64,000 bases of DNA from JADKAV01 sp963769435 (GCA_963769435.1 CAVYLN010000001.1:682001-746000), one strand, 5' to 3'; positions 1 to 9,407 are shown, counted from the first letter of the stretch. Program-made: numbers and translations. The notes: generated by a model not told the origin, from the letters alone.

Positions 1-592
1 ACAACTCGTCCACGAGGGCGGCTTCCGCCTCCGAGAGACTGTCGCGTGGCGTGGCGGTCAGGGCCACCACCACCGGTCCGTCCGCCTCCCCGCCGTGCGC
101 CTGACGCAGAACCTCCACCAACAACTCGCCCCAGGTCTGCGCCAAGTGGTGGGCCTCATCCAGAACCAGCGTGAAAGGGTCACCCCCGTGCAGCCGATCG
201 ATCAGTTCCCTGGCGTTCGGATGCAGTCGTGCAATGGCCGACTCCGCCTCCGACTCGTCATCGAACGTGGCCAGGGCCTGGTAGGTCAGCACCGTCACAT
301 CGCTGTCCATCGTCCGGTCGGTACCCACACTGACCTGTCCGGACTTCTCCCAGAGTCGTTGCCACTGTGAGGCGATGGCGGTGTTGGGGACCAGCACGAG
401 CACCCGCCGCCCGACCCGGGAGGCCATGACCGCCCCGAGCAACGTCTTGCCCGCCCCGGGTGGCATCACGACATGGAACCGGGATCGGTCGGCATGCTGC
501 TCGAAGACCCGCAGCGCCGCGACCTGATGTTCGCGCAGCGACCCGAAGTCGAGATCCGCCAAGCGCTGTTCTAGGGGCGGCATGCCGGTCAC
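1..592 (-). CDS. DEAD/DEAH-box superfamily II helicase, N-terminal part (cut by window edge)
   Basis: Reading the minus strand gives an ATP-dependent nucleic-acid translocase domain. A Walker A segment (PPGAGKT) lies about 35-40 residues from the start, followed further on by LDEAHHL (DEAH box) and LTATPR (motif III-like), the normal order of an SF2 helicase RecA-1 domain. The gene runs off the left edge, so the second RecA domain is not seen. I place the start at GTG 592, six bases after a CAGTCT box at 599-604; ATG 583 is the alternative. The substrate, DNA or RNA, cannot be told from this part. Confidence 0.82.
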   Translation of the reverse strand, partial: MTGMPPLEQRLADLDFGSLREHQVAALRVFEQHADRSRFHVVMPPGAGKTLLGAVMASRVGRRVLVLVPNTAIASQWQRLWEKSGQVSVGTDRTMDSDVTVLTYQALATFDDESEAESAIARLHPNARELIDRLHGGDPFTLVLDEAHHLAQTWGELLVEVLRQAHGGEADGPVVVALTATPRDSLSEAEAALVDEL

Positions 593-694
593 AGGAGAAG
601 ACTGGCAGAAACCCGCACGGCATCGGCGAGTTCGACCCCGCGCACCGTGGGAACTGGGGGTGCGCGGGTCGCGGCGGGCGGACGGAGGGGGCAG

Positions 695-700
695 TAGAGT
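695..700 (+). promoter_or_regulatory. -10 box of a leaderless murT promoter
   Basis: TAGAGT followed by six bases and then the GTG start of murT. This is the spacing expected when the transcript begins at the start codon. Confidence 0.55.
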
Positions 701-706
701 CAGCGT

Positions 707-1978
707 GTGACCGTGTCCGCGCGAACCCGCGCCGCCGCCCGCCTGGGTCTGCTCACCTCATCGCTGTCACGACGCATGGGACGCGGCGAAGGCATGGTGA
801 TCGGGGGCCGGGTCATCCTGAAACTGGCGCCCAACGCCATCGAGGAGATGGCTCGGGACCGGGTGGCGGCTCTGGTCAGCGCCACCAACGGGAAGACCTC
901 GACCACCCGCCTTCTGGCCACGGCGGTCGAGCAGGCGGGGCCGGTCATCAGCCAGCACACCGGGGCGAACATGACCTCAGGGGTCGCCGTGACACTGGCC
1001 AGCGGAGACCCGGGGGCGCAGGCCGTCCTTGAGGTCGATGAGGCCTACCTTCCCGCCATCTTCCGGGCGACCAACCCGCGCGTCATCATCCTTGGCAATC
1101 TCAGCCGCGACCAGTTGGACCGAATGAACGAGGTCGCGATGGTGGCCCGGCGCTGGCGGGACATGCTCGCCGACGCCACGTCCACCACCGTGGTCGCCAA
1201 CGCAGACGATCCCTCCATAGTCTGGGCGGCCCGTCATGCGCCGAACGTGATCTGGGTCGCGGCCGGCCAGGTGTGGACGGCGGACTCGGCGGTGTGCCTC
1301 GACTGCGGGGCACTGCTGCTCCGCGACGAGTCGACCTGGCATTGCCCCCGGTGCGGATTCGCCCGGCCCACACCGCAATGGACACTGGAATACGTCGGGG
1401 ATCACACTTTCGTCCACGGGCCCGATGACCAGCGCTACGACATGCGCCTGCGACTGCCGGGACGGTTCAACGCCGCCAACGGCGCGCTGGCGCTGGTCGC
1501 CACGGTCGTGCTCGGCCTGGACCCCGCCGAATCCGCACGGCGGATGGCGACTGTGGAGTCGGTGTCGGGCCGCTACGCGGTGGTGAGGGTCGGCGAGTTG
1601 ACGATCCGCCTGCTGCTGGCCAAGAACCCGGCGGGATGGTCGGAACTGGTGGACGTCATGCCGCCGGCACCCACCCCGGTGATCGTGACCATCAACTCGA
1701 ACGCGGCCGACGGTCGCGACCCCTCGTGGCTGTGGGATGTACCGTTCGAGCGACTGCGGGGACGCGTGGTGGTCGCCACCGGCGACCGGCGCCGCGACCT
1801 CGCGGTGAGACTGTTGCACGCAGAGGTCGAGCACGTGGTCATCGAGGATCCGTACTCGCCGACGGCGCCCCTTCCGCCGGGCATGCGCGATCTGGACGTC
1901 GTCGATTGCGCCGCCACCTACACGGCGTTCCACCATCTGCGCACGACGGCTGACCGGCAGGCGGTGAAACGGGCATGA
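707..1978 (+). CDS. murT: Lipid II isoglutaminyl synthase, Mur ligase subunit MurT
   Basis: MurT activates the alpha-carboxylate of the D-glutamate in lipid II with ATP so that GatD can amidate it to D-isoglutamine in cell-wall precursors. The 423-residue protein has a Mur-ligase P-loop (SATNGKTSTT, about residues 58-67) and the four-cysteine zinc ribbon inserted in the central domain (C197, C200, C213, C216), which marks MurT among Mur ligases. The C-terminal DUF1727-type domain follows. The GTG start sits just after a TAGAGT box, without a close Shine-Dalgarno. The stop overlaps the gatD start in an ATGA, so the two subunits are translationally coupled. Confidence 0.95.
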   Translation: MTVSARTRAAARLGLLTSSLSRRMGRGEGMVIGGRVILKLAPNAIEEMARDRVAALVSATNGKTSTTRLLATAVEQAGPVISQHTGANMTSGVAVTLASGDPGAQAVLEVDEAYLPAIFRATNPRVIILGNLSRDQLDRMNEVAMVARRWRDMLADATSTTVVANADDPSIVWAARHAPNVIWVAAGQVWTADSAVCLDCGALLLRDESTWHCPRCGFARPTPQWTLEYVGDHTFVHGPDDQRYDMRLRLPGRFNAANGALALVATVVLGLDPAESARRMATVESVSGRYAVVRVGELTIRLLLAKNPAGWSELVDVMPPAPTPVIVTINSNAADGRDPSWLWDVPFERLRGRVVVATGDRRRDLAVRLLHAEVEHVVIEDPYSPTAPLPPGMRDLDVVDCAATYTAFHHLRTTADRQAVKRA

Positions 1979-2676
1979 GCGATATCTCTGTGGTCTCCAT
2001 CTATCCCACACTGCTGGGCACCTACGGCGACGGAGGCAACGTCCTTGCGCTGCGTCACCGTGGTCTGCTGCACGGGATCGGGGTGGAGGTGATCGAGGTC
2101 GAGCCGGGCCAGGCGGTGCCGGAATCGGCGGATCTCTACGTCCTCGGTGGTGGCGAGGACAGCGCTCAGACCGCCGCGGCGAACGCATTGCGCGCGGACG
2201 GCGCACTTGTCCGCGCCGCGGAATCCGGGGCGGCGGTACTGGCCGTGTGCGCCGGCTACCAACTGCTCGGAGAGTACTTCCCGGACGCGTCCAGCACCCC
2301 TACGCAAGGGCTCGGGATCCTGGACATCCGCACCGAACGCCTACCCAAGCGCGCAGTCGGCGAGTTGGCGGCCACCGCCAAGGATCCGCTCACACAGGTG
2401 CTCACCGGGTACGAGAACCACGCCGGCGGCACACGGCTGGGACCTGACGCGTCCCCGCTGGGCGCCGTGCGCAGCGGCATAGGTAACGGCGATGGATCCG
2501 AGGGCGCCACCGCCAAGCACGTGATCGGAACCTACCTGCACGGCCCGTGCCTGGCTCGCAACCCGCAACTGGCCGACACGCTGCTGGGGTGGGCGGTGGG
2601 CGCCGAACTCGACTTCATCGAGGAGCGCGAGGTCACAGAACTGCGCGAGGAACGCCTGCGCACTGTCCTCGGCTGA
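1975..2676 (+). CDS. gatD: Lipid II isoglutaminyl synthase, glutamine amidotransferase subunit GatD
   Basis: GatD hydrolyses glutamine and passes ammonia to MurT for amidation of lipid II. The 233-residue protein is a class I-like (CobB/CobQ-type) amidotransferase. It has the nucleophile Cys92 in AVCAGYQ, the oxyanion segment LGGGEDS near residues 57-63, and His189 in TYLHGP. It overlaps murT by four bases (ATGA), matching the obligate MurT-GatD complex. A convergent gene begins its stop codon three bases later, so this two-gene operon ends here. Confidence 0.95.
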   Translation: MSDISVVSIYPTLLGTYGDGGNVLALRHRGLLHGIGVEVIEVEPGQAVPESADLYVLGGGEDSAQTAAANALRADGALVRAAESGAAVLAVCAGYQLLGEYFPDASSTPTQGLGILDIRTERLPKRAVGELAATAKDPLTQVLTGYENHAGGTRLGPDASPLGAVRSGIGNGDGSEGATAKHVIGTYLHGPCLARNPQLADTLLGWAVGAELDFIEEREVTELREERLRTVLG

Positions 2677-2679
2677 GCC

Positions 2680-3600
2680 TCAGAACAGCGCGTTCGCCAG
2701 TTTCGTCCGTGCCGAGGTGACCGACGGGTCGCCCTCTCCCACCAGCGAGAACAGGTCGACCAGAGCGTCCCGGGCAGCCGCCTTCTCCTCCCCGAAACTG
2801 TCGCGCACGACTACAAGCAGCCGCTCGAATGCCTCGTCCGGGCGCCCCTGGGCGATCTCGATGTCGGCCGCGACCTTGGCCTTGGCCAGGTCGTGCGGGT
2901 CCGCGTCGGCATCGGCCATCGCCGTGGTCAGATCCACGCCCTCCGTGCGCCGTACGAGTTCGACCTGGGCGATTGCCGCCTGCGCCTGCTCAGGGTCGAC
3001 CGAACGCAGTTGTTCGTACAGGCCGATGGCCGTGTCCCACTCCCCCGCCTCGATGGCATCCGCGGCCGCGTCCCAGCGGGGGTCATCCGCGGGCTCCTCG
3101 ACGGCCTCACCCGGCGCCGTGGCAACTGAACCCGCCAGACCCGCCTCTCCTGCCACGCGCAACAGTTCCTCGATGTACTGACGCACCTGCGCCTCGGGCA
3201 GCGCGCCCTGGAACAACGGGAGGACCTGACCCTTGATGACCGCGACGATGGTCGGGATCGACTGGACCTGGAATGCCGCCGCGATCTGCTGTTCGGCGTC
3301 GACGTCCACTTTCGCGAGCACCCAGCGGCCGCCATACTCCACGGCCAGCTTCTCAAGCACGGGGCTCAACTGCTTGCACGGACCGCACCACGTGGCCCAC
3401 AGGTCCACGACCACCGGGACGGTCTGGGAGGTGCCGATCACCTGGGACTCGAAGGTCGCCTCGGTCACGTCGACGATCACCTTGGACGCGTTCGGGTCCG
3501 CCTGCCGCGCTGCAGCCTGTGCTTGCGCTTCGCGTGCTGCCGCCAGCGCCGAGAGATCCACCGCGCCGCGCACGAGGTTCGGGTTGGGCTGTGTAGTCAT
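2680..3600 (-). CDS. Thioredoxin domain-TPR protein (CnoX/YbbN-like co-chaperone)
   Basis: This 306-residue cytoplasmic protein joins a thioredoxin fold with the active motif WCGPCK (C72, C75) to a C-terminal helical region of about 130 residues with tetratricopeptide-like repeats. That is the architecture of CnoX/YbbN proteins, which protect substrates from oxidation and hand them to chaperones. The intact CxxC suggests it can also do thiol-disulfide exchange, unlike E. coli CnoX, which lacks redox activity. The start ATG follows an AACAAT box by seven bases. It is convergent with gatD and diverges from a TetR gene. Confidence 0.88.
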   Translation of the reverse strand: MTTQPNPNLVRGAVDLSALAAAREAQAQAAARQADPNASKVIVDVTEATFESQVIGTSQTVPVVVDLWATWCGPCKQLSPVLEKLAVEYGGRWVLAKVDVDAEQQIAAAFQVQSIPTIVAVIKGQVLPLFQGALPEAQVRQYIEELLRVAGEAGLAGSVATAPGEAVEEPADDPRWDAAADAIEAGEWDTAIGLYEQLRSVDPEQAQAAIAQVELVRRTEGVDLTTAMADADADPHDLAKAKVAADIEIAQGRPDEAFERLLVVVRDSFGEEKAAARDALVDLFSLVGEGDPSVTSARTKLANALF

Positions 3601-3692
3601 GACCCCTATTGTTCCCCAGTCATCCCGCGCGACGAGCGCCGGTCAGCACCTCAGCTGTGGATCGGACTAGAGGTGCTGGTGGAACGGGCTTG

Positions 3693-3698
3693 TACTAT
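3693..3698 (+). promoter_or_regulatory. Probable -10 box for the TetR gene
   Basis: TACTAT nine bases before ATG 3708. The transcript would start at or very near the start codon, and no Shine-Dalgarno is visible. Confidence 0.4.
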
Positions 3699-3707
3699 TG
3701 GGCACCT

Positions 3708-4295
3708 ATGAGCGACCAGAACGTCAAACCGGGCCGACCGCGCGATCCGCAGGCGGATCACGCGATCCTCGCGGCAGCCCGGGACCTCATGGCGGAGGGG
3801 GGGCTGTCGAACCTCACCGTCGAGGGGACCGCCCAGCGCGCCGGTGTCGCCAAGACGACCGTGTACCGGCGTTACCCGACAAAACTGGATCTCGCAGTCG
3901 CAGCTGTCGCCGCACTGGTTCTGGAGGCTCCCGAGACCGACACCGTGGAGCACGGCGTGCGGGAGGGCACAGACCTCTTCCAGAAGTCGTTCGGAGTACC
4001 CGGGGCCCAGGCCTCCTTCCTGGCCGTGGCGGCCGCCGCGGCGACGAACCCGGAAGTGCACGAACGTTTCACCCGCGATGTGCTCGACCCGGTCGGGGTG
4101 TCCATCGCCGACCTGGTCGACGACGCCCGGCGGCGGGGCCTGGCGACGCAGGATGCCTCAGCGGACTTCATCTACGACGCGGTGATGGGTGCCCTGATCC
4201 ACCGGTACGTGATCCGGCAACTGCCTCCCGATGAGGAGTTCCTGAACAACCTCACGGCCCTCACGAACTTCCTGTACCAGGGCTGCCGGGGCTGA
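3708..4295 (+). CDS. TetR/AcrR family transcriptional regulator
   Basis: A 195-residue DNA-binding regulator. The N-terminal helix-turn-helix (about residues 15-60) shows the TetR signature GVAKTTVYRRYPTK; the rest is an all-helical ligand domain of the TetR_C type. A longer reading frame upstream exists, but the ATG at 3708 gives the usual TetR N-terminus and lies just after a TACTAT box. It is convergent with the isobutyryl-CoA mutase gene and separated from it by eight bases, so control of that gene is possible but not shown. The ligand is unknown. Confidence 0.88.
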   Translation: MSDQNVKPGRPRDPQADHAILAAARDLMAEGGLSNLTVEGTAQRAGVAKTTVYRRYPTKLDLAVAAVAALVLEAPETDTVEHGVREGTDLFQKSFGVPGAQASFLAVAAAAATNPEVHERFTRDVLDPVGVSIADLVDDARRRGLATQDASADFIYDAVMGALIHRYVIRQLPPDEEFLNNLTALTNFLYQGCRG

Positions 4296-4303
4296 TCGAG
4301 CGG

Positions 4304-5971
4304 TCAGATGTAGGCCGGCTCCGAGTACTCGCCCCACTGCTCGCGCAGGACGTTGCAGATCTCCCCCAACGTGGCCTCGTTGCGAGCGGCATCGAGCATG
4401 ATCGGGATCATGTTCTGGTCGGTGCCGGAGGCCTCGCGCAGCGCCCGCAGACCGGCGTCGACGGCCGTCTGATCGCGGTGCCGTCTGCGACGGTCGAGTT
4501 CGCCGACCTGCTCACGCTCCACCTCGTGGGAGATCCGCAGAATCTCCAGCGGCTCCTCGATCGTCTGTGTGTGCACCGTGACGCCGACCTGGTGCTTGTC
4601 GCCCTTCTCCAACGCTTGTTGGTAGGCGAACGCGGAATCGGCGATCTCGCTGGTGAAGTAGCCGTCGTCGATACCGCGCAGCAGCCCGCTCAGGATCGTC
4701 CCGTCCCCGCCGAGGTCCTCGATCCGGGCGAAGATGCGCTCGGCCTCCTCCTCCATGCGATCGGTGAGTTCCTCCACATACCAGGACCCCCCGAGCGGAT
4801 CGGCGACGTTGACGACCCCGGTCTCGTCCATGATCACCTGCTGGGTCCGCAGCGCGATCTCCGCCGCCTTCTCGCTGGGTAGGGCGAGAACTTCGTCGAG
4901 CGCGTTCGTGTGCAAAGAGTTGGTCCCACCGAGGACCGCTGCCATCGCCTCCACCGCGGTGCGCACCACGTTGTTGTCCGGCTGTGCCGCGGTGAGGGAC
5001 ACCCCGGCGGTCTGCGTGTGGAAGCGAAGCCACTGCGCCCTCTGCGTGGTGGCGCCGTAGCGATCCCGCAACCATCGTGCCCAGATCCGCCGAGCAGCCC
5101 GGAACTTCGCGATCTCTTCGAAGAAGTCGATATGTGCGTCGAAGAAGAAGCTCAACCCTGGCGCGAAACGATCGACATCGAGCCCCCTGGCCCGGCCGAG
5201 CTCCACGTAGCCGAAACCGTCGGCGAGTGTGAATGCCAACTCCTGAGCAGCCGTCGCCCCCGCCTCCCGGATGTGGTAGCCGGACACGCTCAGCGGTTTG
5301 TACCGCGGCATGTGGGCGTCGGTGTACTCCATCAGGTCGCCGATGAGGCGAAGGTGAGGTTCCGGCGGGAAGATCCACTCCTTCTGCGCGATGTACTCCT
5401 TGAAGATGTCGGTCTGCAGCGTCCCGTCGAGCTGTCCGGGCGCGAAACCCTGACGCTCGGCCGCGACCAGATACATGCAGAAGATGGGGACGGCCGGGCC
5501 CGAGATCGTCATCGAGGTGGTGGTTTCGCCCAGCGGGATCCCCTCGAACAGCACATCCATGTCGGCTGCCGAGTCGATCGCTACACCGCAGTGCCCGACC
5601 TCGCCGAGTGCCCGCGGGTCGTCGGAGTCCCGGCCCATCAGGGTGGGCATGTCGAAGGCGACCGACAATCCGCCACCCCCGGCGGCCAGCAGCATCTTGT
5701 AGCGCTCGTTGGTCTGTTGTGCATTCCCGAATCCGGCGAACTGCCGGATCGTCCAGGGCCTGCCCCGGTATCCGGTCGGGTACAGACCCCGGGTGAAGGG
5801 GAACTCACCGGGCCATCCGACCCGTTCGAAGCCGGGAGTCGCGGCGTTCGGCCCGTACACAGGCTCGACCTCCAGCCCGCTCAGAGTGGTGAAGTCCGCG
5901 TCCCGGGTACGCGACTGCCGGTAGCGCTGCTCCCAGCGGCGACGACCCTCGGCGATCTGTTCGGCGTCCAT
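4304..5971 (-). CDS. icmA: Isobutyryl-CoA mutase large subunit (IcmA-type acyl-CoA mutase)
   Basis: An adenosylcobalamin-dependent carbon-skeleton mutase subunit of 555 residues that has the substrate-binding TIM barrel but no B12-binding domain, as expected for IcmA, which pairs with a separate small subunit IcmB. Two residues separate the families: methylmalonyl-CoA mutase has Tyr89 and Arg207, whereas IcmA has Phe80 and Gln198. Here the aligned positions are Phe78 (IRQFAGF) and Gln196 (EYIAQKEW), so the likely reaction is isobutyryl-CoA to n-butyryl-CoA. The numbering and identities are from my reading and memory of the families. No icmB or MeaB-like chaperone lies in the window. TAGACT at 5978-5983 precedes the ATG by six bases. 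Confidence 0.87.
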   Translation of the reverse strand: MDAEQIAEGRRRWEQRYRQSRTRDADFTTLSGLEVEPVYGPNAATPGFERVGWPGEFPFTRGLYPTGYRGRPWTIRQFAGFGNAQQTNERYKMLLAAGGGGLSVAFDMPTLMGRDSDDPRALGEVGHCGVAIDSAADMDVLFEGIPLGETTTSMTISGPAVPIFCMYLVAAERQGFAPGQLDGTLQTDIFKEYIAQKEWIFPPEPHLRLIGDLMEYTDAHMPRYKPLSVSGYHIREAGATAAQELAFTLADGFGYVELGRARGLDVDRFAPGLSFFFDAHIDFFEEIAKFRAARRIWARWLRDRYGATTQRAQWLRFHTQTAGVSLTAAQPDNNVVRTAVEAMAAVLGGTNSLHTNALDEVLALPSEKAAEIALRTQQVIMDETGVVNVADPLGGSWYVEELTDRMEEEAERIFARIEDLGGDGTILSGLLRGIDDGYFTSEIADSAFAYQQALEKGDKHQVGVTVHTQTIEEPLEILRISHEVEREQVGELDRRRRHRDQTAVDAGLRALREASGTDQNMIPIMLDAARNEATLGEICNVLREQWGEYSEPAYI

Positions 5972-5977
5972 GGCCGC

Positions 5978-5983
5978 AGTCTA
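5978..5983 (-). promoter_or_regulatory. -10 box of a leaderless icmA promoter
   Basis: TAGACT on the minus strand, six bases before the ATG of the mutase gene. Confidence 0.55.
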
Positions 5984-6066
5984 CGCGTGCCCGATGATCG
6001 GGCATCGTGCCACGAAACGCCCACGCCGGCCTTGGGCTCGGCGGCCTGCGTGCAACCATGGAACGG

Positions 6067-7701
6067 ATGCGTCTGCTCACCATCGCCCTTGTGGCGCTCA
6101 CGCTCGGTGCCGGGGTCTTGCCCGCAGTGGCGGACCCCGAGGATCCGGGGACGACAGATCCCTCGGCCAGTCCCTCGGCCAGTCCCTCGGCGAGCCCCAC
6201 CCCCTCGACGAGCCCCAGCGAGCCCCCACCCGAACCCGCGGTGTACCCGGTCTTCAACTATCCGGCGGTGGGCCAGCCGGACGCCTCGATCAACACCGAG
6301 GTCGTCCGCCTGCTGGACCAGACGCCGGCCGGCGCTGAGGTCGAGGCGTCGTTCTTCGTCATCCAGCCGAACTACCCGGTGGTCGATGCCTTGATCAACG
6401 CACACGGCCGAGGCGCGCAGGTCAGGGTGGTGCTCGACAGCGGCGACGGACAGTCCCCGACCACGAACGACGCGGTCGACTCCTCGTTCGCGCGACTGTC
6501 CGCTGTGCTGGGTACCGACTTGAGCGCCGGGTCGTTCGCGACTCAGTGCGTGCTCGGCTGCATCTCCAAGGAGGCCGAGAGCATCAACCACAACAAGTTC
6601 GTCACCATCTCCGCAACCGGCTCGTTGACCGATGTCGTCTTCCAGTCGACCGCCAACGTGCGCAGCGACGGCTCCGGGGACGCCGCCTGGAACGCGGCCG
6701 TCGTGAGCAGCGCGAATCCGGGGCTGTATGCGAGCTACCGCGCATATTTCGACGATCTCGCGGCACGGCGCACGGTGCCCGGTGGCGACTACAACGCATG
6801 GCGCCCACCGACGCTCTACGGCACCTCGAGCCCCTACTACTTCCCCCGCACGGACGGCACCGATTCGGTGTCCAAGACGTTGATGTCCGTGGATTGTGGC
6901 CTCGCGCCGACCAGCGTCGACGTGATGGCCGCGTTCTTCACACGGCCCAAGGTCCGCAACCGTCTGAACGAGATGGCAGCCGCCGGTTGCACGGTGAGGG
7001 TGATCGCACGCACCGATTCGATCACGCGCGAGTTCTGTGACTCCCTGCGCGCACCGGTACAGGTGCGGATCGCGGACAAGCCGTCGGCGAACAAGGTCGG
7101 GATCCACGGCAAGTACCTCACCATCTCGGGTGGGTTCGAGGCCTCCCCCGACCGCCGAGTTGTCTGGATGGGCAGCCACAACCTCACCCGCAACGCGTTG
7201 GTCCGCAACGATGAGACGTTCGTACTCACAGACGACGTCGCCTTGTACGACGCCTTCCGGGGGAACTACGAAGCCATCTGGGCAGATCCATCGCTGACCT
7301 CAGGGTGCGGCCGCGCGGGTGGGGTCAGTGAGGAAGCCATCGAGGAGGAGGCGAACACCGAGGTCACGAAGCTGATCAAGGAGAAGCAGCGCGTGAGCCG
7401 CAAACTCCCCAAGCGGCTGAAGAAGAAGCGGACGCCTCTCAGGTCGACCCGAACGGTCGAGGGCAAACGCCTGAAGACCCGCGCCAAATGCCGGGTCGTC
7501 GGCAGCGGGAAGAAACTCAAGAAGCGCAAGATCTGTCCGATCAAGCGACCGAAGTCCAACCCGACACTCGTTCTGAAGTACAAGGGCAGCAAGAAGCTCA
7601 AGGTACGCATCATCCAAAGCGCGAAGGGATCCGCCACTCTGCTGCCATACAAGCGCACGAAGACGTACCTCTACCGACCTGCGCGCAAGGCGCGCTCCTG
7701 A
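6067..7701 (+). CDS. Secreted phospholipase D-like protein with basic C-terminal tail
   Basis: A 544-residue exported protein. Residues 1-23 form a signal peptide (cleavage after AVA), followed by a Ser/Pro-rich linker. Two phospholipase D-type half-sites follow: HNK at H175 with STAN downstream, and HGK at H347 with GSHN downstream (WMGSHNLTRNALVRNDE). In both half-sites the Asp expected at the eighth position of HxKx4D is Ser, so classical PLD activity is uncertain. The last about 130 residues are very rich in Lys and Arg. It is a tandem paralogue of the next gene. ATG 6067 was chosen for the signal peptide and an AACCAT box seven bases upstream; ATG 6058 is possible. Confidence 0.82.
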   Translation: MRLLTIALVALTLGAGVLPAVADPEDPGTTDPSASPSASPSASPTPSTSPSEPPPEPAVYPVFNYPAVGQPDASINTEVVRLLDQTPAGAEVEASFFVIQPNYPVVDALINAHGRGAQVRVVLDSGDGQSPTTNDAVDSSFARLSAVLGTDLSAGSFATQCVLGCISKEAESINHNKFVTISATGSLTDVVFQSTANVRSDGSGDAAWNAAVVSSANPGLYASYRAYFDDLAARRTVPGGDYNAWRPPTLYGTSSPYYFPRTDGTDSVSKTLMSVDCGLAPTSVDVMAAFFTRPKVRNRLNEMAAAGCTVRVIARTDSITREFCDSLRAPVQVRIADKPSANKVGIHGKYLTISGGFEASPDRRVVWMGSHNLTRNALVRNDETFVLTDDVALYDAFRGNYEAIWADPSLTSGCGRAGGVSEEAIEEEANTEVTKLIKEKQRVSRKLPKRLKKKRTPLRSTRTVEGKRLKTRAKCRVVGSGKKLKKRKICPIKRPKSNPTLVLKYKGSKKLKVRIIQSAKGSATLLPYKRTKTYLYRPARKARS

Positions 7702-7744
7702 GACGTGTCCGCGGATCCGCATCCCGGCGTCGACCGGACACGTC
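7702..7744. terminator. Inverted repeat between the PLD-like paralogues
   Basis: A perfect 10-base inverted repeat (gacgtgtccg at 7702-7711 with its complement at 7735-7744) directly after the first PLD-like stop codon. It could terminate that transcript, but there is no T-run. Confidence 0.4.
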
Positions 7745-7780
7745 CCCAGGCGGTCACGCGCGGCATGGGAGACTGACCCG

Positions 7781-9401
7781 ATGAGCCGGATGCTGCAGGT
7801 GGTGACCGCGCTGGTCGCCGGATCCTTGCTGCTCACTGCCGTGCCGGCGACCGCGGAGGGCCCGCCACCGGTCGACCCACCGCCCGTCGAGGTCCCCCCG
7901 ACGGGATCGCCGGCACCGACCACGCCCGTCGGTTCGAGCGCCGGCACCCAGGTCCTCTTCAACTATCCCGTCCCGGGCACGCCGGACCTGGGCATCACCG
8001 ACGCCCTTGTGCGCCTCATCGATGCCACCCCGGCCGGCGAGTCCATCGTCTTGTCCTACTTCGTGATACAACCCGGCCACCCGGTCATCGACGCACTTCT
8101 GCGGGCCTACGGCCGGGGGGTTTCGGTACGTGCCGTGCTGGACAGCGGGGACGGCCAGAAGGCGAAGAAGAACGCCGCTGTCGACGCCGCATACGCCCGA
8201 CTGGCTGAGACACTGGGGACCGCCGGGAACTCCTACGCCAAGCAGTGCAACCGATCCTGCATCACCGACGAGACCGACAGCATCAACCACAACAAGTTCG
8301 CCGCCTTCTCGCGGACCGGCGACGCCGAGGCGGTCGTGTTCCAGGGAACCGGGAACCTACGCGCCGACGGCAGCGGCGACAGCGCCTACAACGCAGCCAC
8401 CATCATGCGCGGCGACCGAATCACCTACGGGCAGTACGTGAGTTACTTCGACGACCTGTCCACGGAACGACGCGTCACCAAGGACGACTACGACGCGTGG
8501 CGACCCGCCGGTGACCTCCGGCGACGTCACGGCGCACTTCTTCCCCCGCACCGACGGAGCGGACACGGTCGCGGCCGGACTACGGACGATCAACTGCGCG
8601 GCGCAACCGACCACCGTGCGGGTGATGGCTCCGTTCTTCTCCCGCAAACGTGTACGCAACACCCTGCGGGACATGGCCTATGCCGGGTGCTCCGTGCAGG
8701 TCCTGGCCCGTCAGGACACGATGACCCGCGATTTCTGCGACAAGCTCGACACCCGCAAGGTCGCGGTCAAGATCTCGCCGAGCCCCAAGAAGGACCGCGT
8801 CACCATCCACGCGAAGTATGTGCTGGTGAACGGCTCATACGGGGGCTGGAACGATCAGCGGATCACCTGGATGGGCAGTCACAATTTCACCGACAACGCG
8901 CTGGAGCGCAACGATGAGACGTTCGTGCGTTTCACCAGCGCCGCGGTGTCCGACAGTTTCTCGGTGAACTTCGACCGACTCTGGAACGACCCGACGATGA
9001 GTTCCGGGTGTGGACGGGCCGGCGCCAAGGACAACGCGTCCGTGGAGAAGAGCGGTGACACCGAGGTCACGAAGATCGCGCGGCGGTCCCAGACTGCCAA
9101 ACGAGCCCTGCCACGCGTGTTGAAACGCAAGCAGGTCGTACGTCCGGTCCGCACCGCACAGGGACGCCGGATCACCACCCGCGCGTACTGCAAGCCCGCG
9201 GGCAGCAAGGCGAAGATGCGTAAGCAGTACCGTTGCCGGGTTGTGAAGGGCAAGGTACTGCCCCGGGTGATCCTGCGCGGGGACAAGCCGCTGCGGGTTC
9301 GGCTCGTCCAGAAGGCGAAGGGCACCAAGAGACTGTTGCCCTTCTCCCGCGCAGCGGCCTACCGCTTCCGACCGAAGACCTCGCGTGCCGTCAGGCTTTG
9401 A
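7781..9401 (+). pseudogene. Second phospholipase D-like gene, interrupted by a one-base insertion
   Basis: A paralogue of the preceding gene: signal peptide (AVPATA end), Pro-rich linker, HNK half-site (H170), GTGN, then in the next frame HAK and GSHN half-sites and a basic tail. The reading frame breaks at about 8500-8511. Between the shared TGG and TTCCCCCGC codons the first copy has 36 bases and this copy 37, so exactly one extra base is present. Without it the product would be 539 residues, close to the 544 of its neighbour. The eighth HKD position is Ser in the first half-site and Asn in the second. It may be a true frameshift or a sequence error. Confidence 0.78.
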
Positions 9402-9407
9402 CCCGGT

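Noticed and set aside
4304..5971. Methylmalonyl-CoA mutase as the product
   Set aside because: The specificity residues are Phe and Gln rather than Tyr and Arg, and the cobalamin domain is absent.
4910..6394. 494-codon open frame on the plus strand across icmA
   Set aside because: Antisense shadow of the mutase gene; no recognisable motif and it overlaps the PLD-like gene start.
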